Shown here: piece after piece, positions 22,298 through 34,599 of the stretch
How the letters are laid out: every line of letters begins with the position of its first letter
Position numbering within the stretch: position 1 is the stretch's first letter
Source of the DNA: Diospyros lotus
Lineage: Eukaryota > Streptophyta > Magnoliopsida > Ericales > Ebenaceae
NCBI RefSeq assembly: GCF_014633365.1
Contig: NC_068352.1
Coordinates: forward strand, 23,221,310-23,285,309
Direction: 5' to 3'
Length of the DNA stretch: 64,000 nucleotides
Program-made: the position numbers and the translations under genes
Notes under the pieces: model-generated
What the model was told of the DNA's origin: nothing
What the model saw: the letters and a program-made list of their open reading frames with translations, nothing else
Database searches by the model: none

Positions 22298-25200
22298 ATG
22301 TTTAAATCATCAACCCAGAAAATGGGGGCTGGGAATAGGCTCTTGTACCCTATTCTTGGCTTTGCGTCGTGTCTTGTGTTCATTTACTTTTCATTTGGGG
22401 ATTTCTGGGTCAGTTACCCTAGAGAGCCAGTGTTGAGCTTTGTGCAGAGGAATGGAACCCACTTCATGGTTGATGGTAGAATTTTCTACATTAATGGCTG
22501 GAACTCTTACTGGTTAATGGACCATGCTGCGGATGAATATACCAGACCTAGGGTTAGGGCAATGCTGCACGCTGGCGCCAAGATGGGCCTTACAGTCTGC
22601 AGAACTTGGGCCTTCAATGATGGTGCCTACAATGCCCTTCAGTTGGCTCCAGGCCAATATGATGAGCGCGTATTCAGGGTAAGGGAAACATGATATATTG
22701 TTGTTGTTATCTTGGTGCTTCAATTTATAGCCTTCCTTATATGCGCGTTTCAGTCTTGTAGAGTAGATATAAATCTTGGTAGATGGCTCTTTAAATTTAA
22801 ACCAGATAGGGATTGATGTGAGCTCATTTGGTAAACACAATTTGATAGAGAAGTCTAGGGATAGAGCTAGGAGATCCAATCCCCTCAGGTTGTTGGCTAT
22901 TGTCTATAAATGGTACCCTAGTAAGTTCTTAGAGTGGGTGCCACAATAAGATAATCAGAATTTTTGGAGTGCGAGTGATCAGTTATCTGAAGTAGAGAGC
23001 ATTCGAAGGGTCTTGTAGTTTCTCTGTACAAAACTATACATTGAGTGGATTATCCTATTGTTGTGGGATTGTGAATGTAGGCATTGAGGCAGAACCATGT
23101 TAACTTTTTTTTGTTTTGTTCTTTCTTGATTTATTTGTGTCTGATGTGCGCGAATCCAATACTAACATGTGTCACGTGGTATTAGAGTGATACCTAACCT
23201 AACAAATCTATGAAAAGCAAATCTGATATTTGGCCTTATGTTCGCTTTGTTGGATGCATCAAACTGAAATTATTTTATCAGGTAATAGTGCAAGAAATGT
23301 CACTAAGGGGTCTTATATGAATTGGATATCCCTAAATTCAACCATGGAGGCAGTGATACTAAATCCTGAATATGCAGAATTTTTCTGCTGAACTAAACTT
23401 ACCGGATCAAAATGGAAGCAATAATTTTGTTTGTGGGGAAAAATACATGCATCTTTTTTAATTTGACCATGTGTCATGCATCAATTTCTGTTAAGCTGCA
23501 ATGTTTGTTGAAATGTTTGCCTCTTATTGAAAAGGTGTATGACACGTGCATAGAAAAGAAAGGGAAAAGAAGAAGACAAATGGTTTTAAGATTATTTAAA
23601 TCTAACATATATGTTCTTTTATGTTTTTTCTTATATTTTACTAGATATGGCCAATGGGTGTAAAAGTTGTCCAATTTATCAGGAATTAACCAACTTCCTA
23701 AATGCTCAGAGTTGTTAAATTGTTCTATTTTGGGAAGTACCAATACAAATAGTCATGGGTTATTATTGGCTTCATTCATTTCAATGAGGGATGTATGGCA
23801 GGGGTTGGATCATGTAATTGTGGAGGCCAGGAAACACGGAATAAGGTTGCTGCTTAGCTTGGTTAATAACTTGCAAGCATATGGTGGGAAGACTCAATAT
23901 GTCAAGTGGGCTTGGGAAGAAGGTGTAGGTTTGAGCTCTTCTAATGATTCATTCTTCTATGATCCATCAATTCGCCATTATTTCAAGACTCACGTCAAGG
24001 TAACGGGTTTGTTGCATTAATTTGTTTTTGTTCTTTTCCCCCCTTTCTTCAGTTTTGGTGATTTTTATATGCCATTGAAAATTTTAAGCACACCAACATG
24101 TTGCGTCTCTTTTAAAACTGTGAGAAAGTTAATTTGTGGATTTCATGCATCAGGTCGTCAACATTTATGGAGTGTTATGCCTTTTTCTGTTAGCTTCTTA
24201 CGTGCCAAATTGTATGATGACAAGTGACAGACCTCTCTATGGGTGCAACCGTGCAAAGAAGATCCTTATTAGCATCAAACACATGGATAGGTAGAAAGAA
24301 AATGAATGGAAGGGATAAGAGAATTTTCTGTAGGCTACTATTTGGACACATGCATGAAATTGGACCTTGGTGTGAACAGTGTGGACCTTCTTACATCAAG
24401 TCCCTGCATCTCCTAGCTTTAAAGATTCTCACCTCTTTGGCTTATTCTTAGCAAATACTTGCACTTGAAACATGTGGCATAATCTTAGTAGTTTGCTATG
24501 CTTTTGTAGAATTTCAGTTATTAAGTGGATCGTGTTGCTGGAAACGGTCATCAAGATGACCTAAATAAGCAGAACTGATATCAAAATTTCTCAAAATACT
24601 AAAGTATTAGTGTCTTTAATTGAATGGAGTTTTGGCAAACAGTTTAATAATAGCAGAATAGTGATTAGGAAATTGTGATTAGATATACTTCTCTCTCTCT
24701 CTCTCTCTCTCTTTTTTTATTATCAAATTATGGTATGAAATATTGTGTATGTGCCAAATCGACACCATATCTGTGCATCTTAGTTTATCCACAGATCTTT
24801 TTGATAAAAAGAATTACCCTCTGCCCCCCACCAAGATAGCACTCTTCACATGCAAAAGATGAAGAATGGAGACAAGTGAATCTTATTTGATTCTAGCACA
24901 AGAATAAGTTGATCGACGATACTTTACCTTGAGTCTCTCCGTTGATAAATGGAATTCTTTACCTTGTTGATTGTGTATGTGTAACACATTCTAATGATTT
25001 TAATTAAATCATGATGTGGTATGTCTTTTATTGTCTTAATGCAATTAAATTAACTCATGCAGACTTTGCTTACACGGAGGAATACTATCACCGGGGTTCG
25101 GTATAAGGATGATCCAACCATCTTTGCCTGGGAGTTAATTAATGAACCCCGTTGCATGACTGATCCTTCTGGGGACACTCTTCAGGTGAGCTGTGGAATT

Positions 25201-26794
25201 CCTACATTGCTTTATTGGCAATAAATATCAATAGAAAGAAAAGAGAAGACTAGAACACATCTATTGAGGAAGGTATTTAATGTTGTTGTGAACTTGTACT
25301 CCATTTCAAGAAGTTGAAGAATAAAAGAAATCCAAATCTCTTTCAAATTTATTCTTAACATTGTTTCAAGGCGCATACAATCTGATAAAACCATGACTAA
25401 TTTGTATTAAATACGTCTTACTTGCCACTTTCTCTAAGAACTCGAAGTCCTTTAATGTTTTGTTTTGAATTAAGTTGTGATAGAATGAAGGGTGTGCCAG
25501 TTATATCATGTCTGAATAATAATTACTCTCTTCACGCACTGGAGCCAATGTACCTCCCTGGTTTGATTAATTGGTTCTGCAAGGTCAGTGAGGTAAGTGC
25601 CCTGGTGGTCTGGGTCAAAGTTTATAAATTCCTTAACATGGATCTTAACTTTTGATAATGACATCTCTCAATCTTACATTTGCTCTGCTTTATCTTGATG
25701 ATTCAAGTTCTAAGGTTTTTTAGTATATACTGAAGTTTCAACTCTATTTAATGTAGTTGGAAAATTTCTGGCACTAAGCAACAATCATTTGCATTCATTT
25801 ATGGCTTTATCATAATTTTTTTCTCTAAACTTGGTTAGTTCCAAATTGTCATCTGGTTTATGCTTCATTTGTTAATTAGACAGATTGACTGATTCTCTTC
25901 GTATGGCTGTTGATTGACTTTTCTTTTTTTGTACAAATCAACTCGATGGGATAAATTTAATTGCAGGACTGGATAGAAGAAATGTCAAGTTTTGTGAAAT
26001 CAATTGACAAGAAACATCTTCTGACTGTTGGCCTCGAAGGATTCTATGGACCTAAGAGTCCCAAAAGGGTTACTGTCAACCCAGGAGAATGGGCTGCTGA
26101 ACTTGGATCTGATTTCATTCGGAACTCTCAGATCTCAACTGTGGATTTTGCCTCTGTTCATATATACCCCGACCAGTGGTAAGCTTCTAGACATGTTTTA
26201 ACTTAATATACTTTCCAGGTTGAAGCATTGGAAGTGAGAATTTGAAGTTATTTGAGGACCACCTTTGGTCCCATATTTCATTTCTGCTTCAAGAGCCCGT
26301 AAATGCTTGCAAACCATAACACTTAGTTGATTACATTCACGAAGAGCCTCTGACCTTTACCTTATTCTCAGCTAAAACTTCTCATTTTTGGTAGGTTTCC
26401 CAAGTATGACCTTGAAGAGAAACTAAAATATGTGTTGAAATGGATGCACTCTCATATTGAAGATGGTGATAATGAACTGAAGAAACCTGTAACGTTCACC
26501 GAATTTGGCTTGTCAAATCTGAGTAAGGGTTTCGACCCTTCTCAACGGGACAGGCTGTACAAAATCGTACAGGATGCCATTCATAAATCAGCCAAGAAAA
26601 AGAGAGCCGGAGCAGGATCTTTTGTGTGGCAGTTCTTAGTTGGAGGAATGGATGAATACAACGATGATTTTGGAATCGTCCCCTGGGAAAGGCCATCGAC
26701 ATATCGATTGATAACCGATCATTCGTGTCGACTGGCACAAATTCGGGGTGTACTACCTTTTCAAAGGGAGTACTTGAAAGAACTGTGCTTTTAG
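22298..26794 (+). CDS. MAN2: mannan endo-1,4-beta-mannosidase, GH5 family (MAN2-like), five exons
   Basis: The gene encodes a secreted or membrane-anchored endo-beta-1,4-mannanase that cuts mannan and glucomannan backbones in the cell wall. Exons: 22298-22678, 23802-23999, 25063-25185, 25967-26178, 26395-26794. All four introns are GT-AG and the joined frame gives 437 residues with no internal stop, close to the usual plant length. Residues about 16-35 form a hydrophobic signal-anchor ([19 protein letters not shown]). The general acid/base is Glu221 in the LINEPR motif (exon 3) and the nucleophile is Glu341 in FTEFG (exon 5). Other family blocks are [48 protein letters not shown] and [10 protein letters not shown] second in-frame ATG at 22322 (codon 9) begins [13 protein letters not shown] and fits family N-termini better; either may be used. 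The MAN2 symbol rests on resemblance to Arabidopsis MAN2; MAN5 is also possible. The gene looks intact. Confidence 0.93.
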
Positions 26795-27890
26795 AGTGTA
26801 GAAATCAGATTCTTTGGATCAAAGACTGAACTTCTCATATGCAGGCAAGTCTTTTTGTTTTTCTGTTTCTGTATCTGTTCTTTGTTTTATTTTTTTGGGG
26901 TCTTCGTTTTCTTCATCTCTAGGTCCTAATATTTGTATGTTCCTGCAAAGTATACGCATGTAATTAAAAGAAATTGCAGCATAATTGCAGAAAGTGTTAT
27001 CTATTGTATGGCCTGTGCTGGTTTGTTTTCATTAGATGGATGATTTAATACCAAAACAAGCTGTTGCATTGCAAACACAACATGCGTGCTGTCGTCGTTT
27101 GATCTGGTTTTAGTTTATGGAAATTGTTAGTCAAAATGACACGTTTGGAATGTTCATTAGGGTGGGTGATTAAATCAAATAAAAATGATTACAGAATCAG
27201 AATGTGGAAAATAACAGTGAAAGCTGGAGGGTGGTGGTGACTCATCAAATAGGAGTTGAGTTGAGTAATGGGTGGGGATGGTGGGGGTGGAGGAGGAGGA
27301 GGACCCCATATACGTGGGTGATTATGAGACACCCATGAGGACATGTCGTGAGTCATGATAACTACGGACGGATGGACGTAGCTAATAGGAGTTGTAGATA
27401 GAATTCATTCGTATTATCATATTAGGCGGCGGCGGCGTCGTTTTCTTGCATAAGCTACACAAATTCTAATTCAAATTCTTTTGGCAACTCGATATGTATT
27501 ATATAAATTTAAATCAGCTGACATCAGCTGAAATGGAAAATTAGAAGCTCGTGTAACCCCTTGTGTGAATTGTGACCACCTGTCCATTAACGTGGCACTT
27601 AGGTATAGAAATTCTGTCCATTAATAGAAGTCTTCCCCTTTGTCCTTGCTTGACTATCCTCCATCCATCCCCTACCCCTAATGTTATAATTATTAGCATA
27701 CGAAGAATTAAAAATAAAAAGAATCAATCCATTGGTAATTATCTTTAAAGTTTTCATTTAGATGGTAATTATTTACAAAATATTTTCTCAAAATACAAAT
27801 TAAAATAAAATCTATTTAAGTTATGCCATGCTTATCATAAGAAAAATTTAAAAATATAAAATTTTCAAGTAGTAATCAAGAAGACCGAGC
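26795..27890. other. 3' flank of the mannanase gene and intergenic DNA
   Basis: The 3' untranslated region probably covers the first 150-250 bp (TTAATTAAAAG-type sequence near 26960), but no canonical AATAAA is obvious. A G-rich patch (GGTGGGGGTGGAGGAGGAGG) lies near 27278-27303. No further gene recognised. Confidence 0.5.
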
Positions 27891-27899
27891 CTTGGGGAA

Positions 27900-28080
27900 A
27901 CAATTATCTTTGCTAGGAAGATGGCCATGAGAAGTCTTCATGGTACAAGTTAAGTGATTGAGGCACGATAAGTTAAGATTTACATTAATAGATTGTAGGT
28001 TCGATTTATTATCTTACGTAATGAGATAAAGTCTCTACTTATAATTTATTTTTTTATAAAAATTAAAGATATAAATAATA
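27900..28080 (+). repeat. possible tRNA-derived SINE
   Basis: AAGTGATTGAGGCACG (about 27951) followed some 45 bases later by GTAGGTTCGATTTA (27995-28008) has the spacing and wording of the A and B boxes of a Pol III promoter, as in plant tRNA-derived SINEs. An AT-rich tail follows. The ends are not defined and there is no second copy in the window to confirm it. Confidence 0.3.
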
Positions 28081-28089
28081 TGAGATCGC

Positions 28090-29060
28090 ACAAAAATAAT
28101 AATTTTAAAATGGCGACGAGAATAGTCACTTGACTGAGGAGGGCAAGTGACTCAGGAAGATTTCCAAAAAGACACAACTGACTTGGGAACTTGAGAAAAA
28201 CCTCCATCCACCCGTCCTTTTTTAGCATCTGTGCCTTGGGGCACATCAGCTTTAGGGATATAAACCTACTTAACCTTCTTCAAATAATTTGCCAAAGAAT
28301 GGCCAAAGAGCCCCAAAGGACCCTAATGTTGATGAAAAAATGAATGATTGATGTTGAAATTAAAAGTCACTCTGAGCGGTATTTGAACCTTATATTATGA
28401 AAATATATTAATAGTTTAAGACAAAATATAACATCATAAACTTTATAATACTTATCAACACATGCATTTACCTGTGAAAAGAACATTTGATATTTTAATG
28501 GAAAGATACACTATAAGAGATATAAGCTCTTCAAGTTATACTCTTAAACTTATTATTTCTTCTTGCATTTGAGTTCAGTATATAGTTAAAAATACAAGTG
28601 TCAATTCTTTAAGATAATAATATAATGAAAATCTAATATTAAGTATTTTACAACTCAAAAGTAGTAGCCAAATAAAAGCATAATTTTGATACATACTATT
28701 ATATTTATTCTTGTAGTTGCCTCTTAACACTCACAATAATTATAATAAAACCCAAAAACTTACCTTACTAAACAAATAAAAAAATAAAAACCTAAAATCA
28801 TTAGCCATGACATATAACACAACAATGCATTATTGTGGCGCAATAGAAACACAATAAACAACATATCAGCTGTGCACGCAGGGTGCGTTAGCAATGCAAC
28901 AAGGGAATTACATGCATAATCCATACACATAACAACAATGTCAATACTCTCGTTCGTTGAAGAACCAAGAAGCCACTATATATGACATATAAGAAAATAT
29001 TAACGATTTATAGAGGCAATAATGGGCAAAGATTTTCAAGCCTCTTAAGGCGTAAACAAA
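28090..29060. other. intergenic, nothing recognised
   Basis: AT-rich DNA without long open frames or defined repeats. Confidence 0.5.
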
Positions 29061-29067
29061 TGTTACA

Positions 29068-30745
29068 AAATTTGGATAGAAAATAAATCATGATCAAACT
29101 ATTAATTACACACACGAACATAGAATTTTATGTAAAAATCTCAAATAGAGAAAAATCACAAATAGAAAGAACAAAATATCACTAAACAAATAATTGCTAG
29201 CATAAAAGTGACATTGTCACACCCAAAATATCATTAAGTAAATATTGTTACAATAAAAATGATATAACTGCAACTAATTTCAGAACATTAAACACCTATT
29301 TATAGACATAAAATTATCTATAAATGTACACAAAAAAATCATATCTTAATGAGAAGATTTATGAGTATATTCATGTAGATGAGATAAATTTCAATCAAAA
29401 TTAAATTTGACAATATCTCAATCACAGTTAAATCCAAATTAATGACCCCATTAATGACAACATTCTAATCAGTTTCAATATATATCTTTACTAACCTTAA
29501 TGATCTCGTATTATAAATTCACTTTAATGACTTCATCTTTATCTAAATCAATCTGTATTAAAATTGCATAGATCTTTAAACTGTCATGATGAAAATAAAA
29601 TATTCTTGTCTAAGAAAAAAAAATATCATACTTCATAATAACCCTCATAAAAGATCAAATAATGTTAAAAGGGTCTATAAACAAAATCTCAACAAAAAAA
29701 CAGACCAGAATATTGGATTTGGACAACAAATCTGAGAAAAACAGATCTGGATCTGGGTTAGCGGACTGGCCTGATGGGTCAACGTTGGGCTCACCAAATC
29801 TAAAGCGGGTCGGACAGATCTGGGTGAGCTTGGAATAGCCAACAATGGCTGAAATATCAACGGCAGCTCACAACAAGGGACGACGAGGAAGCTCACGGCC
29901 GGCGAGGAAGCTGGAAGCAATGCCGGTGGCGAGGGAGATCGATGAGGAGAGTCCAACGGTCGTGCGGTCGGCCGAAAGCTCTGTGAAAAGTGATGATGGT
30001 CGTTCACTGTGAGTCGGCCGCGAGAAAGCAGAGGACACGGCGGTCGACAGAGATGATGCAATCGATGAGGAGACTGACGGAACAGAGGCTAATGGTGGAG
30101 ATTGACGGCTGAGATCGACGACGACTGGAGGAGGAGAACGGCCGGCGAAGGCAGCTGTAGGCGATGAAGGAGGAAGGCGGCACGGATGGCAGAAGGCAGG
30201 GGGGTTGACGGTGATGGCCGTTCGGCGGTCGGAGGCGACGGATCTGAGGCTGCTGGTCGCGATGCAAGGGGAGCGAACGGCCGGCCAGAAGCGGCCAGCG
30301 ACGGGGAAGACTTGGCCGACGGTGGCGGAGGCTTCTTCGGCTGTTGGCGACGGAAGAGGAGGCGTATGTGCGGTGGCGGCAAATGTCGGACGGCAGCGGC
30401 GGCAGAAGCTCTGAAACCCTTGCTGAAAGATACGAAGGTGATGCAGATCCAATGGCTAAGATCCGCCAAACATTGATGGTTTGGTGACGGTTATAATACT
30501 ACTTTATTATGAAATTTGGATTCACAATAAATTACAATCAAATCACCATAAAATTTTATATAAAAAACTTAAATTTAAAAAAATTATAAGTAAAAAAATA
30601 AAATATTATTAAATAAATAATTACTAGTATAAAAATAATATTAACACATTTAAAATATCACTAAGCAAATATTATTATAACAAAAGTAATATAACTATAA
30701 CGAATTCTAGAATATTAGACATCTATTTATAAACATAAAATAAAT
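29068..30745 (-). mobile_element. direct repeats around a GC-rich core, candidate non-autonomous retroelement
   Basis: About 240 bp at 29068-29313 recurs at 30508-30745 in the same orientation. Shared blocks include AAATTTGGAT, ATAAATAATT, ATATCACTAA and ACACCTATTTATAGACATAAA (ACATCTATTTATAAACATAAA in the second copy). The copies are clearly diverged. Between them lies about 830 bp of GC-rich sequence (29690-30475) in otherwise AT-rich DNA, with open frames on both strands but no recognised domain. The layout suggests a short LTR-type element without genes, but I saw no primer site or target duplication. The minus orientation is a guess from the reading of the core. Confidence 0.4.
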
Positions 30746-30868
30746 AGGATTTTTAATTTATTTTCCCACTTCTATTTATTTTCATGGATTTTAATGTTTA
30801 AAGGCAATTTATTTTAATAATTTTCAATTAAAGTGAAATTAGCTCAGTGAACTGAGAAACAAATTTTA

Positions 30869-31392
30869 GGCTACGTTCTCTTTACTTTTCAATTTTTAAT
30901 TTTGAGTTTTGAATTTATTTTCATTTTTTTTGTTTTGAGATTTGTTTTTAGAAAATTAAAAACGTATTTTATTTGTCATTTTGAAAAATTATTTCTCAAA
31001 ATAGAAAATTAGAAAACGCATTCTCTTTGAAATTTTGAAAATAATTTTTTAATGATATTTTATTCAATAAATTTGATTATTCAGTAAATTATAAATATTT
31101 AATATTAATATATTATTAAAAAAATATATACATTTTAAAATTAATGAATTTTGTAATATTTTTTCTCATTATAATAATAAAATATGAATAAATAAATAAA
31201 TAAATGTGTTTTGAGTTTAGAGTTTGTTTTGGATGAAAATACTCAAAATAAATTTTTGTTGTTTTGAGTTTTCTTTTCAATTTTTTTTGTTTTCAAAAAT
31301 ATATTTTTAAAAACAGTAAAGAGAATGCGTTTTCATTATTTTAGAAAATCGAAAACTAAAAATGATTTGAAAATAACAAAGAGAACGCAACC
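30869..31392. mobile_element. PIF/Harbinger-like (Tourist-type) MITE
   Basis: The 524-bp element has terminal inverted repeats GGCTACGTTCTCTTT (left) and the inverse of GGTTGCGTTCTCTTT (right). It is flanked on both sides by TTA (30866-30868, 31393-31395), the target duplication of this superfamily. It has no coding capacity and an AT-rich interior. Confidence 0.75.
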
Positions 31393-31689
31393 TTAATTTT
31401 TTATTTTGCATTGTGCGTGCGTACGTGGTTAGAATTATATGTTGTGGACATTGGTTTAATTATATTATTATGTAACTACTTAATTTGATTTGCATAGAAG
31501 TTTATTTTCATTAAGCTACATTTATAATTTTTATTTTTATAATTACATATATAAAAATTTTATGAAATTATCTTTAGAAGTGATTATTGCTTATTCGTAG
31601 GGAGATCCTACCCTCTATTTGATTCTAAGGTTTTATTCCTCCCATGTGCTTTTTAAAGAGTTATTCTCTTCTTGGGAAAATAGTTTAAA

Positions 31690-33018
31690 CTTTTGATTTT
31701 ATTTGAGTAGCTTGCGCATATATATATATATGTATTCGCTCAAGTACTTGCAACATCTGTTTTCTTATGAAATTGGTACTTAAATCTTAGGGGGAATATT
31801 TCATCTAATATATAAAGGGAGAGAAGTTCTTTATGATTTCTATTGTCAGTCTTGTGATTGTCAAATGATATTCTCCTTCTTAGAAGAGAAATTAAAGCTT
31901 ATATTTATTTGTAGGATAAATTTTGTGTCTCTCACTTATAAAAAGGAAAGAACAGTATTTTATTTAAATAGAGGGAGAATCCAATCTTGTCTATTCTTCT
32001 ATATAATTTTCAATTTAATTAGTTCCCTCTTATATATCTTTCTATTAATATTTTCCATGCTCAAGTGATATTTTTCCTTCAAAAACTCATTGAGCTTTAG
32101 GCATAAACTCAAGAGGAGTTATGTCATTTGATGATTTGTTTCTTGAAAGAACTAACAATCAAGTAAAGGAAAGAATTCTTAACTCCTTATTATTTCCTTA
32201 CTCTTATATGGTGAGAATTTTTCAAATCTCTCGTGGTCCTTGTTAGCAATTCGAGATATGAAAAAAATTCAGAACGATAAAAATATGAGTATTATTCAGT
32301 TCAATATATTTTAAATACGATCAAACATTTATCATGCGAAAAAAATTTGAGATAAAATTAATTCATGTTTAATACGTTTCAATTGAATAAATTCAGTATA
32401 TTATATATAGGTAACATGCTAAATATATATTTTAATTTACATATAAAATATATATAATATATTTCACAAATATAATGTTAGAAATATATATATACATCAC
32501 ATATATATATATATAATAATTAACATCTTTCTTCAAAAAATATCCTCTTTCGTCGCTGCATCTTCCTTCTCCCTCTTTCGTCGCCGCCCCAATTCAGATC
32601 TTGTCGCCATCGTTAGTTGCATCTCTATGAATTTTTTAGTTGAATTTTTTAAAAATTCGATTAAAATCCGTTTTATACTTTGTAGTGTAATAATTAGCGT
32701 ATTAATCTGAATATTTAAAAGATATGCAAGTATAATATTTTTAATAAAAATACGAAATAATTCGTGTATTATATGCAAATAACCGGGTGAATTGCTAACA
32801 AGGCTCATGATATTATAGCTGAGATCTTGCAATCTGTCTTATCTTTTTGTAAAGTAGAGCACGTTATATGCTTTCTCTTGATGTCATATGCTTCATGCAG
32901 TATCAAACTTTTTATTCTTTTTGCTAATGACAAAAAGGGAGAGAAGGATTAATGGACCATTTGTGATAAATTTTCTCTCAAACATTAAAGTTTTATCATC
33001 ATAAAAAAAGGGAGAGAT
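31690..33018 (+). mobile_element. 3' internal part of a Ty1-copia (SIRE-like) element, decayed
   Basis: Wording near 31690-31800 (TTGAGTAGCTTGCGCA, TACTTGCAACATCTG, AAATTGGTACTTAAATCTTAGGGGGA) and the repeated AAAAAGGGAGAGA purine tracts at about 32934 and 33004 are like the region between pol and the 3' LTR of SIRE-type copia elements. No protein domain survives. An inverted-repeat insertion lies at 32238-32803. Confidence 0.4.
32238..32803. mobile_element. MITE-like element with 15-bp perfect inverted repeats
   Basis: CCTTGTTAGCAATTC at 32238-32252 is the exact inverse of 32789-32803. The 566-bp segment is very AT-rich except for a short CTTTCGTCGCCGCC-type patch near 32545-32600. No clear target duplication was found, so the superfamily is open. 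Confidence 0.45.
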
Positions 33019-34050
33019 TGTTAAATTAGTTCTGGAATGTTTTGATGACGATCATTTTATGCAAAACTTTAAATTAAGGCACGTTCTATGTTAAGGATGC
33101 TTTGAGAATAAACTTAAGGGATTTTGATATGTTTATCTATTACTATGTGTTAACATATTTTTATTTATGTTAAAGTTATTTTGATATTCATGATATGTTG
33201 AATCTATGCTTTGTATAGTAGTATGCATGATCTATTGTTATGTTTTTTTTCAAGGTCATTTTAAAGATAGTGCATGAGTAATATGTAAAGTTCATGATAT
33301 TCCAAGTGGATCTTAGACTAAGCTCAGGATTAAGCTTCCTATCCTAAATGATCAATATTTGTGTTTTGATTGAAAGAGTGTGTTATGTGCTAGTCTCATA
33401 TTTACGGGGCACATATCAAAATTTTTGCAGTAAATTATTATATACTCATAAGACATTTCTTGAGTTTTGATCCATAAAGCTTAGATTGCCTATTTGATAT
33501 TTAATATCAAATTGTTAAAGTTCTCAAGTCTTGAAATTTAAGAAGAAACTCTTGACGAGCTTATAAAGTTGAATGTTTGTTGCTTGACAAGTAAAATCAT
33601 TCAAGTATTTTAAAGAATGTAGAGCTTATTGAATTTAACAGTATTTGTTCAAACTGATGCAATTTAATAAATGAAGTAAGTAGAATGATTTTTTTATCTA
33701 GAAAATGAAATCTTCTAGTTGAGTATCATATATTGTGCTCAATATATTTACAATAAAATTTTTTTCTATATGATTTGTCTCAGTCAAGTAGCAAGTATGT
33801 TACTTGACTTATGTGTGTTTCATGTGTGTATTTGATAAGGTGAATGTGAATAATTATTAAGGTAATTGTATATCTATGGAATATGTCATATTGTGTGCTT
33901 AGTAGAATAATCTTTTTTTGATCAAGAAATAAATACTTTTAGTTGAGTAGCATTCATTGTACTCAATTTATTATTCTTTGAAAATTTAGTAAATTTTCAT
34001 GATATGAGAATATTTCATTATTTTGATCCATTAGTACCGATCCATTATCG
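33019..34050 (+). repeat. Ty1-copia LTR, 5' part
   Basis: It begins TGTTAAATTAG directly after the purine tract AAAAAAGGGAGAGAT. The wording (TTTTGATGACGATCA, later repeated GTTGAGTA/CAAGTA motifs) fits a SIRE-like LTR. The right end is not visible; Tekay-like LTR sequence starts somewhere after 34050. Confidence 0.4.
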
Positions 34051-34599
34051 GGTTTAAAAATATTTTGTCGTTAATTTATGTGTGAAAAATGTGCTTTTAT
34101 TTGAGAAAGGTGTTGATAATATTTTATGTGAAAGAAAATAATAATAAAAGAAAAGGAGAAATCAAAATTTTAAAAGTGTGATTATGTGTATATATATATA
34201 TATATGATAATAGATGTAAAATGGATAAAAAAAAAGAAAAGAAAAATAAAAAAAAAAGGTAAAATGATAAAATAGGGCATGGTTATATATGTGAGTGTTT
34301 GCAAGTGGGAGGGACAAAATAAATGGGGGTTGAGGTGGTAGACATTCCTCAAATCCCTCATCACTTTTCTTTTCATTTATTCCCTTGTTCCCTCATCTCT
34401 CTCTCTCTTTCACTCAATCTTGATTGATTTTTCTTTTTTTTTTTCTTATTTTCTTCTTTTACTACTTCTTTTTCTTCTCTAGTTAAAGCCCAAGGAAAGT
34501 GAAATTTCAACATTTAGCAGGTTGCTTCTTCTCCAAATTTCATCATCTGCCAAGGCAAGTTCCATTCCTTTCATGCCTTTCATTTCGAAGTTATTAAAT

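Noticed and set aside
23412..23663. 83-codon frame in the first mannanase intron
   Set aside because: It lies inside a GT-AG intron between two well-supported exons and has no recognisable domain.
29675..30469. Pro/Ser-rich proteins of 87-194 codons on the minus strand and a Gly/Arg-rich one on the plus strand
   Set aside because: Several overlapping frames of similar length in a GC-rich block show that stops are rare by composition. No domain, splice context or codon signal favours one.
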